Shown: piece by piece, positions 15,560 to 26,063 of the stretch
How positions within the stretch are numbered: the stretch's first letter is position 1
Layout: each line of letters starts with the position of its first letter
Assembly: GCF_002188465.1 (NCBI RefSeq)
Contig: NZ_NINW01000026.1
Coordinates: forward strand, 62,001 to 126,000
Source: Pigmentiphaga sp. NML080357
GTDB taxonomy: Bacteria > Pseudomonadota > Gammaproteobacteria > Burkholderiales > Burkholderiaceae_B
DNA length: 64,000 bases
Direction: 5' to 3'
Made by a program: the position numbers and the translations under genes
Notes under the pieces: generated by a model
The model's database searches: none
What the model was told of the DNA's origin: nothing
The model's input: the letters and a program-made list of their open reading frames with translations, nothing else

Positions 15560-17638
15560 TTAGACCGACAACCCGCTGATGCGCCGCACGCGCCGCGCCA
15601 CTGCCTCCTCCAGCACGCCCGGGGCCGTTTCCACCAACGTGAACCACGTCCGCGCGCGCGTGACACCGGTATAGACCAGTTCGCGCGTGAGAATGGGGCT
15701 GGTCCGCTCGGGCAGCAGCAAGGCGGTGTGCGCGAATTCCGAGCCTTGCGACTTGTGGACGGTCATGGCGTAGACGGTCTCGACGGCGTTGAGCCGGCTC
15801 GGCAGCGCAAAGCGCACGCCCGTGGTGCCGTCGCTGCGCAGGAAGGCCACGCGCAGCGCGGCGCCTTCTCCGTCGGCCTGCGGCACGCGCAGCGCGATGC
15901 CGATGTCGCCGTTCATCAGCCCTAAGGCATAGTCGTTGCGGGTGACGAGGACGGGACGTCCTTCGTACCAGCCCTGGTCCTGTTCGATCAATCCCCGCGC
16001 GCGCAGCGCCCGCGCGATGCGGCCGTTCAGGCCTTCGACGCCCTGCTCGCCCCTGCGGACGGCGCACAACAGGCGGAAGGCATCGAACGCCACCAACACC
16101 TGGGCCGCCCAGGCTTCCCAGGCCGGATCGTCGGCCGGAAGGTCGGGCGCCGGACGGTGGCGCTGCATGACTTCCAGGTAGTGCGCATAGCCGTGGGGCT
16201 TGCCGCGTGCGGTGGCGGAATGGCCGTCGAGCAGCAGGCGGTCCAGCGCGTCCGGCCGCACGCCCCGGGTGTCATAGACGCTGGGGTCGGGCGCGGCGGC
16301 TTCCTCGTCGAGCACCGCCCGCACCTCCTGCGCCAGCCCGGCGTTGACCGCGCGCGCCAGTTGCCCGATGCCGCTGCCCGCCCCGAAACGGCGCGAGTGG
16401 CGAAGCATGACGATTTGCTGCGCCATTGCATGCTGTTCGGCGTCGCCAGGCAGCAGGCCTGCGTCCGCGAGGCTTTCGCCGCTGGCTTGCTCCAGCCAGG
16501 CCCGGGTCTCGGGCGTATAGCGGCCGGCCTCGGCGTCGCGGCAGAGATCGCCCAGCACGGCGCCCGCCTCCACCGATGCGAGCTGGTCCTTGTCGCCCAG
16601 CAGCACGAGCCTGGCGTGGGGTGGCAGCGCGGCCATCAGGTGCGCCATCATTTCCACGTCTATCATCGACGCCTCGTCCACGACCAGCATGTCGATGAGC
16701 AAGGGGTTGCCGGCGTGATGACGGAAATGGCGGGTGTCCGGCCGGCTGCCCAGCAGCCGGTGCAGCGTCGAGACGTCCGTCGGGATGGCCGCGCGGACGG
16801 CGTCGGACACGGGCAGCCGGCCGACCTGTTCGGCGATGGAGGCCGACAGGCGGGCCGCCGCCTTGCCGGTGGGGGCGGACAACAAGATGCGCAGCGGCCG
16901 CCCAGCTTCCACGGCCGCCATTTGCAGCAGCGCGAGCAGGCGCACGACGGTGGTGGTCTTGCCGGTGCCGGGGCCGCCGGTGATGATGCCGATGCGACCG
17001 CGCGCGGCCAGCGCGCATGCCAGTTTCTGCCAATCCGGGCCGCTTTCGGCGGTCCGCGCCGGGCCGAACAGCAGCGCCAGGGATCGTGCGAGATCCGGCG
17101 GGGTTTCCACGGGATGGGCCAGGCGTTCCCGCAAGGCGCGGGCGATGCGCCGCTCGAAATCCCAGTAGCGGCGCAGGTACAGGCGGCCGGCATCCAGCAC
17201 CAGCGGCCGGCCGTCATCGGGTGCCTCGGCCTGCCTGGCATCCGCCACCAAAGGGCTGGCCGACAGCGCGGCCTGCCAGCTGGCGGCGTCCACGCCGGCC
17301 AGGAGGTCCGAAGGCAGTCGCATCGCGGGGCCCATGTCGCCTTCCGGCGGCAGCGACAGGGCCTCGTCGGGCCGCTCCAGCGTCAAGGCCAGGTCCAGGC
17401 ACACGTGGCCGTGCCCCAGCTGGTGGCTGGCCAGCGCCGCGGCCACGGCCACGAGCGGCTCGGTATCGGGTTCGCACTCGACCAGGAAGCCGACGAAGGC
17501 GCGGTCCAGCCGCCGCAGCCAGCCGCGCTCGACCCAGGCATCGAGCAGTTTCAGCACGGCCTCGCGGTCGCGCAGGTCGGCAGACCCTTGCGCGGGCGCA
17601 TCGAAGGGCAGTTCGTAGTTCGAGGCATCGCGGCTCAT
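15560..17638 (-). CDS. recD: RecBCD helicase subunit RecD
   Basis: 692 residues of a superfamily 1B 5'-3' helicase. Walker A GGPGTGKTTT is at 221-230. 'MLVVDEASMIDVEMM' is the Walker B/motif II region and 'YAMTVHKSQGSEF' the late helicase motif near the C-terminus. RecD is the fast helicase of the RecBCD double-strand-break repair enzyme. The start codon overlaps the recB stop (17635-17638), and the order recC-recB-recD on the minus strand supports the call. It is longer than the E. coli protein (about 600 residues). Confidence 0.95.
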   Translation of the reverse strand: MSRDASNYELPFDAPAQGSADLRDREAVLKLLDAWVERGWLRRLDRAFVGFLVECEPDTEPLVAVAAALASHQLGHGHVCLDLALTLERPDEALSLPPEGDMGPAMRLPSDLLAGVDAASWQAALSASPLVADARQAEAPDDGRPLVLDAGRLYLRRYWDFERRIARALRERLAHPVETPPDLARSLALLFGPARTAESGPDWQKLACALAARGRIGIITGGPGTGKTTTVVRLLALLQMAAVEAGRPLRILLSAPTGKAAARLSASIAEQVGRLPVSDAVRAAIPTDVSTLHRLLGSRPDTRHFRHHAGNPLLIDMLVVDEASMIDVEMMAHLMAALPPHARLVLLGDKDQLASVEAGAVLGDLCRDAEAGRYTPETRAWLEQASGESLADAGLLPGDAEQHAMAQQIVMLRHSRRFGAGSGIGQLARAVNAGLAQEVRAVLDEEAAAPDPSVYDTRGVRPDALDRLLLDGHSATARGKPHGYAHYLEVMQRHRPAPDLPADDPAWEAWAAQVLVAFDAFRLLCAVRRGEQGVEGLNGRIARALRARGLIEQDQGWYEGRPVLVTRNDYALGLMNGDIGIALRVPQADGEGAALRVAFLRSDGTTGVRFALPSRLNAVETVYAMTVHKSQGSEFAHTALLLPERTSPILTRELVYTGVTRARTWFTLVETAPGVLEEAVARRVRRISGLSV

Positions 17639-20600
17639 GCCGGGGTCTCCGCAAGGACGGCGCCCGCGAACAGGCGATCGAGCCCTTCTATCAACTCGCG
17701 CGGCGGACGATCGAAGTACGTCCCGCGCGTCGGCGCCCGCGTGCCGCGCAGGAACAGGTAAAGCGCCCCGCCGACGTGCCGGTCGTAGTCGTAGTCCGGC
17801 ATCCGGGCCGACAACTGCCGATGCAGCGCCAGCAGGTACAGGACGTACTGGAGGTCATAGCGCTTGCCCAGGATTTCCTGTTCCATCGCAGCCTGGGTGT
17901 AGGCCGCATCGCCCGGGCCCAGCCAGTTCGATTTGTAGTCGGCCACGTAATAGCGTCCCCGGTATTCGAAGGCCAGGTCCATGAAGCCCTTGAACATGCC
18001 GTTGAGCATGGCCGGCTCCAGCGCCGGACGGGCGGCGCCGGGCATGACGTGGCGCCGCACCAGGGCATCGACTTGGCCGACGTCGACGTGCCGGCTTTCG
18101 AACCAGAACTCCATTTCGACCTGGTAGGCGTCCAGGTCCGCCAACCGGAAACTCTGCCCGCTTTCCAGCGGCAGGCGCTCCGTCAGCACGCCCGACAACC
18201 AGCGGCTCAGCGGCGTGATCCAGCTTTCCCAGCCGCGCCGGTTGCAGCGGCGCGCGACGGCATCGGCCAGGCGGTCCGGGTCGGCCGCGGCGGCGCCGAA
18301 GCCCTCCTCCCCTGCCCACTCGAACAACCCATGCAGGAAGGTGCCCGGACCCGGTCCGCGAGGGAAGCGATGCATGCCGGTGCCGGCCGGCGCCGACAGC
18401 GTCTCGTCCGTGTCGGGGACGTCGTCGTCGAACAGTTTTTGCGCCTCGGGCGTCTCGGGACTGGTGTCGCCGTGCAGGCGCGCCTCGCGCGCTTCCTCGT
18501 CGCTTTCGGCCACGCTGGCGACGCGCAAGGCGCTGTAGGAAGCGATCCACCACGGCTCGCCCGGTTGCCGCTCGGGCGTCCGGTACACGGGCTCGGCCGG
18601 CCCGGATGTCTGAGGGTCCAGGACCGCGGCGTCCGGCCGCGGCGCCGGGACGGTGCGCAGCAGTGACCCGGCCGGATCCAGGGTACGCAGCACCGGGGCC
18701 AGTTGACCCGACCCCGCCAGCGGCTGGCCGCCGCCCGCCAGGTAGCCCAGGGCGCACAGCGGCCAGCCGGATTCGGCCGTGCGGCCACGCCTGAGGTCGG
18801 CCACGCCCAGCCAGCAAGCATGGCGCGCCCGCGTCAGCGCCACGTACAGGAGGCGCAGGTCCTCGGCCAGACGCTCGCGGTCGGCCAGCGCCTCCTCGGC
18901 CTCGCCGGGCGCGATGCTGACGATCAGGCGGCCGGATTCGTCGTGGTAGCGCAGCGGCGGGCGCGTACGGTCGGCGGGCCGGAACGAGCAGGCGAACGGC
19001 AGGAAGACCAGCGGATATTCCAGCCCCTTGGACTTGTGGACCGTCACGACCTTGAGCAACTGGGCATCGCTTTCCAGCCGCAGGATCTGCGCCTCGCTGG
19101 CCTGGCCGTCCTGCGCCAGGTGCTCCGTCAGGTGGCGGATCAGCGCCTGCTCGCCATCCAATTCACCGGCTGCCTGCTGCAGCAGTTCGGCCAGGTGCAG
19201 CAAATTGGTCAGGGCCCGTTCGCCGTCCGCGCGGCGGGCCAACGCCGCCGGCAGGCCGAAGTCGTCCATGAAGCGCCGCAGCATGGGCAGCACGCCCTGC
19301 CGCCGCCACAGGTCCCGATAGCCCCGGAAACGCAGCACCCAGGACTCCCAGAAACGCTCGTCGCGGTTCAGCCGGTCGAGCTCGCCCAGCGGCCGGTCCA
19401 GCGTCGTGCTGGCCAGCGCGGCGCGCAGCTTGCGGTCGTCATCGGGCTCGGCGCAGGCGTGCAGCCAGCGCAGCAGATCGGCGGCTTCCCGGCCGTCGAA
19501 CACCGAGTCCTTGTCCGACAGGTAGACGCTGCGCACGCCGCGTTCGGCCAGCGCCGAACGGATGGCGTAGGCCTCGCTCATGTCGCGCACCAGCACCGCG
19601 ATGTCGGCGGGCACGAGGCCCCGGATCGCGCCGTCCCGCAGGAAGCCCGCAGTCCCCGCCCGGCCCCCGGCCAGCAGGCGGACGATCTCGGTGGCGCAAC
19701 TGGCGGCCATCTCCGCTCGGTAGGCGCCGGCCGCCATCGGCGCGTCCTGGTCGGCCAGCCAGAAGGTAAGCGGCGCGGCGGGCGCGCCATCCAGGACCAG
19801 GGACTCCGCCCTGCCCTGCGCGGCCACCGGCACGAAGGGCAGCGGATCGTCGCCGCCGCGCCGGAACAGGAAGGCGCCCTGCCCGTCGGGCCGGGCTTCG
19901 GCGGCCTGGAACACGGCATTGACCGCGGCGACCATGCCGGCGCTGGAGCGGAAGTTGGTACCCAGCGTGTAATGGCGGCCCGTGGTCGCCCGGCGGGCGC
20001 GCAGGTAGGTGTGGATGTCCGCACCGCGGAAGGCGTAGATGGCCTGCTTGGGGTCGCCGATCATCAGCAGCGCGCAATCGTCAGGGTTGTCGGCGATGCG
20101 GTAGACCCGGTCGAAGATGCGGTACTGGACGGGATCGGTGTCCTGGAACTCGTCGATCAGGGCCACCGGGAACTGGGCGCGGATCACCTGAGCCAGCCGT
20201 TCGCCGTTCTCGCCGTGCAACGCCGCATCGAGGCGGGTCAGCATGTCGTCGAAGCCCATTTCGGCGCGGCGCCGCTTTTCGTCGTCGAAGCGCGCGCGCA
20301 CCCAGCAGGCGGCATGCGCCAGCATGTCGGCATCGGCGGACGGCAACTGGGCGAGCCGGCGCGGCAGGTCGACCATGGCGTCCAGTGCCGGATGGTCGAT
20401 GCGATGGCCGGCCTCGCAGATCTCGGCCATGCCGGCCGGGGTCAGGCGCTGGAAACCCGTTTTTAGGTCCAGCGTTTCCAGCGTCGCGTCGGTCGCCCAG
20501 GCCGACAACTGGTCGAACCAGGGGGTGTACCAGCGCGCCTGGAATTTGCGGGCGTTGACGCGCCTGGCGGCGCAGGCCGCGTCGCACAGCGCGCGCAGTT

Positions 20601-21333
20601 CCTGGCTCCAGGCGGCCCATGGGGCTTTGAGTTGCGCAAGCGCGGCGGCGCGGCGCGCGCGGGCACTGGCGTAGATGTCCGTCAGCGTGCCGGGAACGTC
20701 GCGGGCCGATGCATGGGCGAGCAAGGGCCCGATCCGGCGCCGCAAGGCATCGGGGGTGATCCAGTTCATCGACACCCAGTCCAGCGTCTCGCCCTGCAAG
20801 GCATAGCAGTGCTCGCGCCAATAGTCGCGCACGACCTCGGCCAGGAGTTCGGTATGGTCCGTTTCCAGCGTCTGGGTGAACAGGCTGCCGCTGTCGAAGG
20901 CGTGTTCGCGCAGCATCCGCTGGCACCAGCCGTGGATGGTGGAGACCGCGGCTTCGTCCATCCATTGCGCGGCCACATCCAGCTTGTTGGCGCAGGCGGG
21001 CCAGTCGGCCTCGTGATAGTCGTCGCGCAAGGTGGCGATCAACTCGTCCGGCGCCCCGGTTTCCTCGCGGAAATAGCGCGCCGCCGTCGCCAGCCGCGCG
21101 CGTATGCGGTCCCGCAGTTCCTGGGTGGCGGCGTCGGTGAAGGTCACCACCAGGATCTCGGGCGGCAACAGCTCGCGGCCGAATGCGCTCGCGCCGCCGT
21201 GCCCCAGCACCAGCCGAACGAACAGCGCCGAAATGGTGAATGTCTTGCCGGTGCCGGCGCTGGCCTCGATCAGGCGGCTGCCGCGCAGCGGCAAGGTCAG
21301 CGCCAGGTCGCGTGTCGGAGACGAAGCGCTCAT
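17635..21333 (-). CDS. recB: RecBCD helicase-nuclease subunit RecB
   Basis: 1232 residues. The UvrD/Rep-type helicase has Walker A ASAGTGKT at 24-31 and '[10 protein letters not shown]' (motif II) near residue 400; '[19 protein letters not shown]' is the late motif. The C-terminal nuclease domain contains '[11 protein letters not shown]', the D-x-K nuclease motif. RecB is the 3'-5' helicase and only nuclease of RecBCD. The frame is open upstream to 22356, but the ATG at 21333 gives the standard N-terminus and overlaps the recC stop by 4 bp (21330-21333). Its stop overlaps recD in the same way. Confidence 0.96.
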   Translation of the reverse strand: MSASSPTRDLALTLPLRGSRLIEASAGTGKTFTISALFVRLVLGHGGASAFGRELLPPEILVVTFTDAATQELRDRIRARLATAARYFREETGAPDELIATLRDDYHEADWPACANKLDVAAQWMDEAAVSTIHGWCQRMLREHAFDSGSLFTQTLETDHTELLAEVVRDYWREHCYALQGETLDWVSMNWITPDALRRRIGPLLAHASARDVPGTLTDIYASARARRAAALAQLKAPWAAWSQELRALCDAACAARRVNARKFQARWYTPWFDQLSAWATDATLETLDLKTGFQRLTPAGMAEICEAGHRIDHPALDAMVDLPRRLAQLPSADADMLAHAACWVRARFDDEKRRRAEMGFDDMLTRLDAALHGENGERLAQVIRAQFPVALIDEFQDTDPVQYRIFDRVYRIADNPDDCALLMIGDPKQAIYAFRGADIHTYLRARRATTGRHYTLGTNFRSSAGMVAAVNAVFQAAEARPDGQGAFLFRRGGDDPLPFVPVAAQGRAESLVLDGAPAAPLTFWLADQDAPMAAGAYRAEMAASCATEIVRLLAGGRAGTAGFLRDGAIRGLVPADIAVLVRDMSEAYAIRSALAERGVRSVYLSDKDSVFDGREAADLLRWLHACAEPDDDRKLRAALASTTLDRPLGELDRLNRDERFWESWVLRFRGYRDLWRRQGVLPMLRRFMDDFGLPAALARRADGERALTNLLHLAELLQQAAGELDGEQALIRHLTEHLAQDGQASEAQILRLESDAQLLKVVTVHKSKGLEYPLVFLPFACSFRPADRTRPPLRYHDESGRLIVSIAPGEAEEALADRERLAEDLRLLYVALTRARHACWLGVADLRRGRTAESGWPLCALGYLAGGGQPLAGSGQLAPVLRTLDPAGSLLRTVPAPRPDAAVLDPQTSGPAEPVYRTPERQPGEPWWIASYSALRVASVAESDEEAREARLHGDTSPETPEAQKLFDDDVPDTDETLSAPAGTGMHRFPRGPGPGTFLHGLFEWAGEEGFGAAAADPDRLADAVARRCNRRGWESWITPLSRWLSGVLTERLPLESGQSFRLADLDAYQVEMEFWFESRHVDVGQVDALVRRHVMPGAARPALEPAMLNGMFKGFMDLAFEYRGRYYVADYKSNWLGPGDAAYTQAAMEQEILGKRYDLQYVLYLLALHRQLSARMPDYDYDRHVGGALYLFLRGTRAPTRGTYFDRPPRELIEGLDRLFAGAVLAETPA

Positions 21334-24300
21334 GCCTGCTCTCCTGCCTTCCTCTCGGCTCGCGCCGGACGAGCGGTCTCGAACAGCGGCTGATAGAGTG
21401 TCCGGACCCACGAGCCGAATTCCTCGTCCGACCACAGGGCCGCGAAATCCGGGAACTGGCGCGCCAGGTAGGGATTGCCGTCGACTTCGCCGGGCATGAC
21501 CGGGCCGCCTTCGTAGGTCTTGCGCGCCTGCTCGTACGCCGCCGCTTCGTCGGGCAACGCGGCCAGCCACGCGAACGCGGTGCGCACGGCCACCGGCGGC
21601 GGGACGCGCATGCCGGCGTCCCAGGCGTCGATCAGGTCGCCCAGCCAGGTCCGCGCCTCGTCCTCGCCCACGGGGGGCAGGCTGAATTCGCCGTCGGTGG
21701 CGACCAGCACGGTGTGCAGCGACAGCCCCATCGCATTGCCGGCCAAGTGCGCGACCCAGGGGCGGATCAGCCGGTGCCACCTGGGCAGGCGCGCGGCCAC
21801 GCCCAGTTCGCCGGGAATGGCCTCCAGCCAGAGGTGGCCGCCTTCGTCGTTGCGTCGCAGGCCGCCCAGCCAGCCCTGCAATTGAAGCCCGCCATGGAGC
21901 AGGTCCACCGCGGCGGGCACCTCGCAGGCAAGCGGCCATTGCGCCCGCCAGGCCCGGTGGCGCTCCAGCACGTCGGGCAGCGGTGCGATCAGCGTCTCTA
22001 TCACGCGTTCGCCGAAACCCGCCAACGGCAATTCCCCACCGCGCGCCAGCGTCCGGGCCGTCGCGCGCAGCCGGTCCAGGGCTTCGTCCGCGTCTTCCGC
22101 GGGCAATCCGGCCAGCAACAGGCGCTCGCTCAACTGGTAGCGGGCCAACCCGTCGAGGGCGAACGGTTCTTCGTCCTCCGCCGCTTCCTCGGCGTCGTCG
22201 AAATGGATCTTCAGCCGCTGATTGAAGAAGGCCCGCAACGGGTCGCGGGCATAGGACTGCAACTGCGCCAGTTCCAGGACGGCGCCGGTTGCGGGCGGCG
22301 GCAATGGCTCCTGCATGGGCGCCCCGGACGCCTGCGCCTCGTGCATCACCGCCCACTCCCGCGCATAGGTGAACAGCGGGCCCGAGCGGGAGGCGAAATA
22401 GCGCGGGCTGAACGGCTGCAGCGGATGAACCGTGGTCAGGCCCTCCAGCAGGTCCGACCCGTCCTCGCTCTGCCAGCCCGCGGCAAGGTGGTCGCGCAAT
22501 TGCGCCACCAGCACGGACGGCGGCCGCTCGGCGTTATCGCGTACGCTGCGCCCGACCCAGCTCACATACAGCGCGTCGCGGGCGGACAACAGCGCCTCCA
22601 GCAACAGGTAGCGGTCGTCCTCTCGGCGCGAGCGGTCGCCCGGCCGGTAGTCGGTGCGCATGAGATCGAAATCGGGGGGCGTCTGGACGCGCGGGTAGTC
22701 GCCATCGTTCATGCCCAGCAGGCAGACCACGCGAAACGGGATCGCCCGCATCGGCATCAGGGTGCAGAAATTGACGGACCCCGCCAGGAACCGCTGGTTC
22801 AGGCGGCTGCGGTCGAGGTCGCCCAGCCAGGCTTCCCGCACCACCACGAGCGGCAGCGCTTCATCCAGTCCCACCCGCTCGCATACCTCGAGCCAGTCGT
22901 CGAGCAATTGCGACAGGCTGGCCAGGGCCGCCTCCTCGCGTTCGGTGGTCGGCGCGAAAAGATCCGCCATCAAGGCGCGTAGCCTGGCGCCCCAGGCCCG
23001 GGGCGCGGCGGGCGTCGACAGCGCCGCACGTATGTGCTCCAGGCGCTGCAGCAAGGCGTCCAGCGATCCGACCAGCGCCGCATCCAGGCCGCCTACTTCG
23101 TCATACGGCTCGACGCCCGCGAACGCCGGCGCCGCCCCGGCCGCGTAGCCCAGCAGCATGCGGCGCAGGCCGAAGCGCCAGGTGTTCTGCTCCATGCCTT
23201 CGGGCAGGCCCAGGGTGGCGCGCTGGCGGGCGTCGACGCCCCAGCGCACGCCGGCCCCGGCGATCCAGCGATGCAGCTGCGGCAGGTCGCTTTCCCGCAG
23301 GCCGAAGCGTTGGCGCACCGCCGGCACGTCCAGCAGGTCCAGGATCTCGCTGACCGAGAAGCGGCTCTCGGGCAGCCGCAGCAGGTGCTCGACCGCGATC
23401 AGCAGCGGTTCGCGGCCGCGCTGCCCCTGGTCGGCCAGCGTATAGGGGATGTGGCGTCGGTCGCGCGGATCGATCTGGCCGAACACCGCCCGGATGTGCG
23501 GCGCGTACGCGTCGATGTCCGGCACCATGACGATAATGTCGCGCGGCCGCAGGCCGGGGTCGGCGTCGAAGCGGGCCAGGAGCTGGTCGTGCAGGATCTC
23601 GACCTCGCGCTGCGGGCTGTGCGCGACGTGGAAACGGATGGAGGCGTCGGCCTCGACGTCCACCGGCGGCCACTGCTCCCGGGTTTCCTCCAGCGAGCGC
23701 AGGTTGAGGATGTCGTCCTGGACCTGGGCCAGCAGGTGTTCGGCGGGCGGTTCGCTGAAGAGGTCGATGCGCCGGTCGCTGATGGACGCGAAATGCTCCT
23801 GGTAGCGCTCGGGAATGTCGTAGGTGTCGAGCAGGTGGATGTAGTCGCGGCCCTGCTTGCCCCAGGCCGCCAGCAGCGGATTGCCGAAGCGGTGCATGGC
23901 CTGCGCGTCCGGCGCCGCGGGCATGCCGGGCTTGCGCTGCTGCCGGCGGTACTGGTGCCGCAGCAGGTCCTGGTCGGCGACGATGTCGGTCCAATGATGC
24001 TGGCACGGATTGTGGACGCACAGCAGGATCTGGCAGAACTTGGCCAGCGCCGCCAGCGCCTCCAGCGACTGCGCGGGCATGGACGAGATCCCGAACACGA
24101 TCACTCGGCGCGGCAGATCGCGCGGCGGCGCATCGGCATCGGCCAGGCACGCCAGGAAACGCCGGTGCACGCGCGCCCGGCTCTGGACCACGCCGTCGTC
24201 GCCCACATCGGCCAGCACCGCGCGCCACAAGGCGGCCTGCCAGCGGTCCTCGGATCCGAGCGGCACCACGCCGCGCCGCGAGGTCCGCAGCACGTCGCGC

Positions 24301-24809
24301 CCATGCTCCCAGTCGTCCAGCCAGTCGGCGCGGTACACCTGATACTGGTCGAACAGATCCGCCAGCCGCTGGGCCAGTTGATGGCGCTTGCGCATGCCGT
24401 CGTCATCGGCCAGGAAACGCCGCAGCGGCAGGAACACCTCGTCGTTCAGCACGTCCGGCAGCAGGCGCAGCAGCCGCCACGTCAGGCCATCGCGATCGAG
24501 CGAGGACGTCTCGGGCAGCAGGTCCTTGCCCAGCACGGCGCGATACGCGCGCCACAAGAACCGGGCGGGCAACTGCACATCCACCGCCGCCGCGATGCCG
24601 CAGCCCTGGCCGCCCTCGTCGGCCGGATCTGCCGCCAGCGCGAACTTCAGCCACTGCGCGATGCCGTTGCTCTGCACCAGGATAGTTTCGTTCTCGAGCG
24701 GCGCCAGCGGATACCGCTTCATCCACGACACCGCCAGCCCGCGCAGATCCTCCAGCCGATTGCCGTGGACGACCATGAAACCGGGAGCGAGCGGCGACGA
24801 GGCGGGCAT
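21330..24809 (-). CDS. recC: RecBCD subunit RecC
   Basis: 1159 residues matching RecC in length and layout. The N-terminal 'FMVVHGNRLEDLR' and 'LVQSNGIAQWLKFALA' are conserved, as are 'FFYSGVEPYDEVGGLD'-like inner stretches and 'CLLGMNDGDYPR' in the second helicase-like domain. RecC is an inactivated helicase/nuclease that recognises Chi and splits the duplex. It is first in the recC-recB-recD operon, whose ATGA overlaps imply coupled translation. It lies 152 bp downstream of the iron-binding-protein gene on the same strand. Confidence 0.95.
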   Translation of the reverse strand: MPASSPLAPGFMVVHGNRLEDLRGLAVSWMKRYPLAPLENETILVQSNGIAQWLKFALAADPADEGGQGCGIAAAVDVQLPARFLWRAYRAVLGKDLLPETSSLDRDGLTWRLLRLLPDVLNDEVFLPLRRFLADDDGMRKRHQLAQRLADLFDQYQVYRADWLDDWEHGRDVLRTSRRGVVPLGSEDRWQAALWRAVLADVGDDGVVQSRARVHRRFLACLADADAPPRDLPRRVIVFGISSMPAQSLEALAALAKFCQILLCVHNPCQHHWTDIVADQDLLRHQYRRQQRKPGMPAAPDAQAMHRFGNPLLAAWGKQGRDYIHLLDTYDIPERYQEHFASISDRRIDLFSEPPAEHLLAQVQDDILNLRSLEETREQWPPVDVEADASIRFHVAHSPQREVEILHDQLLARFDADPGLRPRDIIVMVPDIDAYAPHIRAVFGQIDPRDRRHIPYTLADQGQRGREPLLIAVEHLLRLPESRFSVSEILDLLDVPAVRQRFGLRESDLPQLHRWIAGAGVRWGVDARQRATLGLPEGMEQNTWRFGLRRMLLGYAAGAAPAFAGVEPYDEVGGLDAALVGSLDALLQRLEHIRAALSTPAAPRAWGARLRALMADLFAPTTEREEAALASLSQLLDDWLEVCERVGLDEALPLVVVREAWLGDLDRSRLNQRFLAGSVNFCTLMPMRAIPFRVVCLLGMNDGDYPRVQTPPDFDLMRTDYRPGDRSRREDDRYLLLEALLSARDALYVSWVGRSVRDNAERPPSVLVAQLRDHLAAGWQSEDGSDLLEGLTTVHPLQPFSPRYFASRSGPLFTYAREWAVMHEAQASGAPMQEPLPPPATGAVLELAQLQSYARDPLRAFFNQRLKIHFDDAEEAAEDEEPFALDGLARYQLSERLLLAGLPAEDADEALDRLRATARTLARGGELPLAGFGERVIETLIAPLPDVLERHRAWRAQWPLACEVPAAVDLLHGGLQLQGWLGGLRRNDEGGHLWLEAIPGELGVAARLPRWHRLIRPWVAHLAGNAMGLSLHTVLVATDGEFSLPPVGEDEARTWLGDLIDAWDAGMRVPPPVAVRTAFAWLAALPDEAAAYEQARKTYEGGPVMPGEVDGNPYLARQFPDFAALWSDEEFGSWVRTLYQPLFETARPARAERKAGEQA

Positions 24810-24929
24810 GCGCGAAACGATGGAATGGAGGCTAGTCCTCCATTCTACAGACCTGGCCCGGCGAGTCCCCGCCAGCCATCTGGTACCCCAGGAAACCGCG
24901 GATCTGGCTTTGCCAGTCCGCCGGTTTCT

Positions 24930-24961
24930 CCCCCTGGGGGTGCGCGTAAGCGCGTAGGGGG
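24930..24961 (-). repeat. GC-rich hairpin element after fbpA
   Basis: Immediately after the fbpA-like stop, the minus strand begins CCCCCTACGCGCTT and ends CCCCCAGGGGG, which can fold into one or two GC-rich stems. The first 12 bases after the leading CC are identical to the arm and loop start of the hairpin at 39493-39516. There is no T-run, so it is not a textbook Rho-independent terminator. Confidence 0.5.
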
Positions 24962-25987
24962 TTACCTATATCCAGTACGATCCAAGATCTTCTGCGCCGC
25001 GACCTGGTTCCGGCCGATCGCCCCGATGGACACGTTCTCGGCCTTGAAGGAGCCGAGCGCTTCCAGCGCGGCGTTGTCGGTCTTCACCGAACGCACGGCC
25101 GGCCACTCGTTGTTGCCGGCGGCGAAATAGTTCTGTGCCTCGTCGCTGGCCAGGTATTCCAGGAACTTGACCGCGGCTTCCCTGTGCGGCGCGTGGCGGG
25201 CCACCGCCCCGCCGGCGACGTTCATGTGCACGCCCTGCCCCGCCTGGTCGGGCCACAGGAAGCCGACCTTGGCGATGGCGGCCTTGTCCTCGGGCTTGTC
25301 CGAGCGCGCCATGCGCACGTAGTAGTAGTTGTTGGTCAGCGCGACGCCGCACTCGCCCGAGGCCACGCCCTTGATCTGGTCCGTGTCGCCGCCCTGGGGG
25401 CTGCGCGCCATGTTGGCCACCATGCCCTCGGCCCATTTCTCGGCCGCGGCCTCGCCGTTGCGCTCGATCAGCGAGCCGAGCAACGACAGCATGTAGGGAT
25501 GCGAGCCCGAACGCGTGCAGACCTTGCCCTTGTTCTTCGGGTCGGCCAGCTTTTCGTAGGTGTCCACGTCTGCCGGGTTGACGGTGGCCTTGTTGTAGAC
25601 GATGACGCGGGCGCGCGTGGAAAAACCGAACCACTGCGGATCCTGGCCCGGCTCGCCGCCTTGCAGATTGGCCGGGATGCGCTCGGCCAGCACTTTGGAC
25701 TTGACGGGCTGGAACAGGCCGTCCGCCTCGGCGCGCCACAGGCGGGCCGCATCGACCATCAGGATGACGTCGGCCGGACTCTTGGCGCCCTCGCTCTTCA
25801 AGCGCTCGACCAGAGCGGCGTCGCCCGCCTCGATGCGGTTGATCTTGATGCCGGTCTGCTCGGTGAACCGCTTGTAGAGGATTTCGTCGGTCTGGTAGTG
25901 GCGGGCGGAGTAGATATTCAACTCCTGCGCCTGGGCGGTGGCCGCGGCGGCCAGCAGCGCGGCGGTCAGCAAGGAAGCCTTGAGCAT
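24962..25987 (-). CDS. periplasmic ferric iron-binding protein (FbpA/AfuA type)
   Basis: 341 residues with a signal peptide of about 20 residues (cleavage after AQA). The mature start 'QELNIYSARHYQTDE' and the 'NNYYYVRMAR' tyrosine cluster at 219-226 are typical of FbpA-class proteins, in which adjacent tyrosines ligate Fe(III). 'GFSTRARVIVYNKATVNPADVDTYE' is another family block. It delivers iron to the permease encoded just upstream on the same strand. A Fur-like palindrome lies 38-58 bp before the start codon. The order permease then binding protein differs from the classical fbpABC order. Confidence 0.92.
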   Translation of the reverse strand: MLKASLLTAALLAAAATAQAQELNIYSARHYQTDEILYKRFTEQTGIKINRIEAGDAALVERLKSEGAKSPADVILMVDAARLWRAEADGLFQPVKSKVLAERIPANLQGGEPGQDPQWFGFSTRARVIVYNKATVNPADVDTYEKLADPKNKGKVCTRSGSHPYMLSLLGSLIERNGEAAAEKWAEGMVANMARSPQGGDTDQIKGVASGECGVALTNNYYYVRMARSDKPEDKAAIAKVGFLWPDQAGQGVHMNVAGGAVARHAPHREAAVKFLEYLASDEAQNYFAAGNNEWPAVRSVKTDNAALEALGSFKAENVSIGAIGRNQVAAQKILDRTGYR

Positions 25988-26025
25988 GGACGAAACCTCG
26001 ATAAAGGACGTGATCGGACGGAGCT

Positions 26026-26044
26026 GGGAATTATTATCATTCCC
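26026..26044. promoter_or_regulatory. Fur-box candidate upstream of the fbpA-like gene
   Basis: The 19 bp from 26026 to 26044 match 13 of 19 positions of the classical Fur consensus, and TGGGAAT (26025-26031) pairs with ATTCCCA (26039-26045). The position directly in front of an iron-binding protein gene supports iron repression. Confidence 0.6.
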
Positions 26045-26063
26045 ACCCTCGGCGTCAAATCGT

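Noticed and set aside
16157-25130. Several plus-strand frames of 500-700 codons over recD, recB and recC
   Set aside because: All are antisense to conserved recCBD coding sequence and have shadow-type composition.
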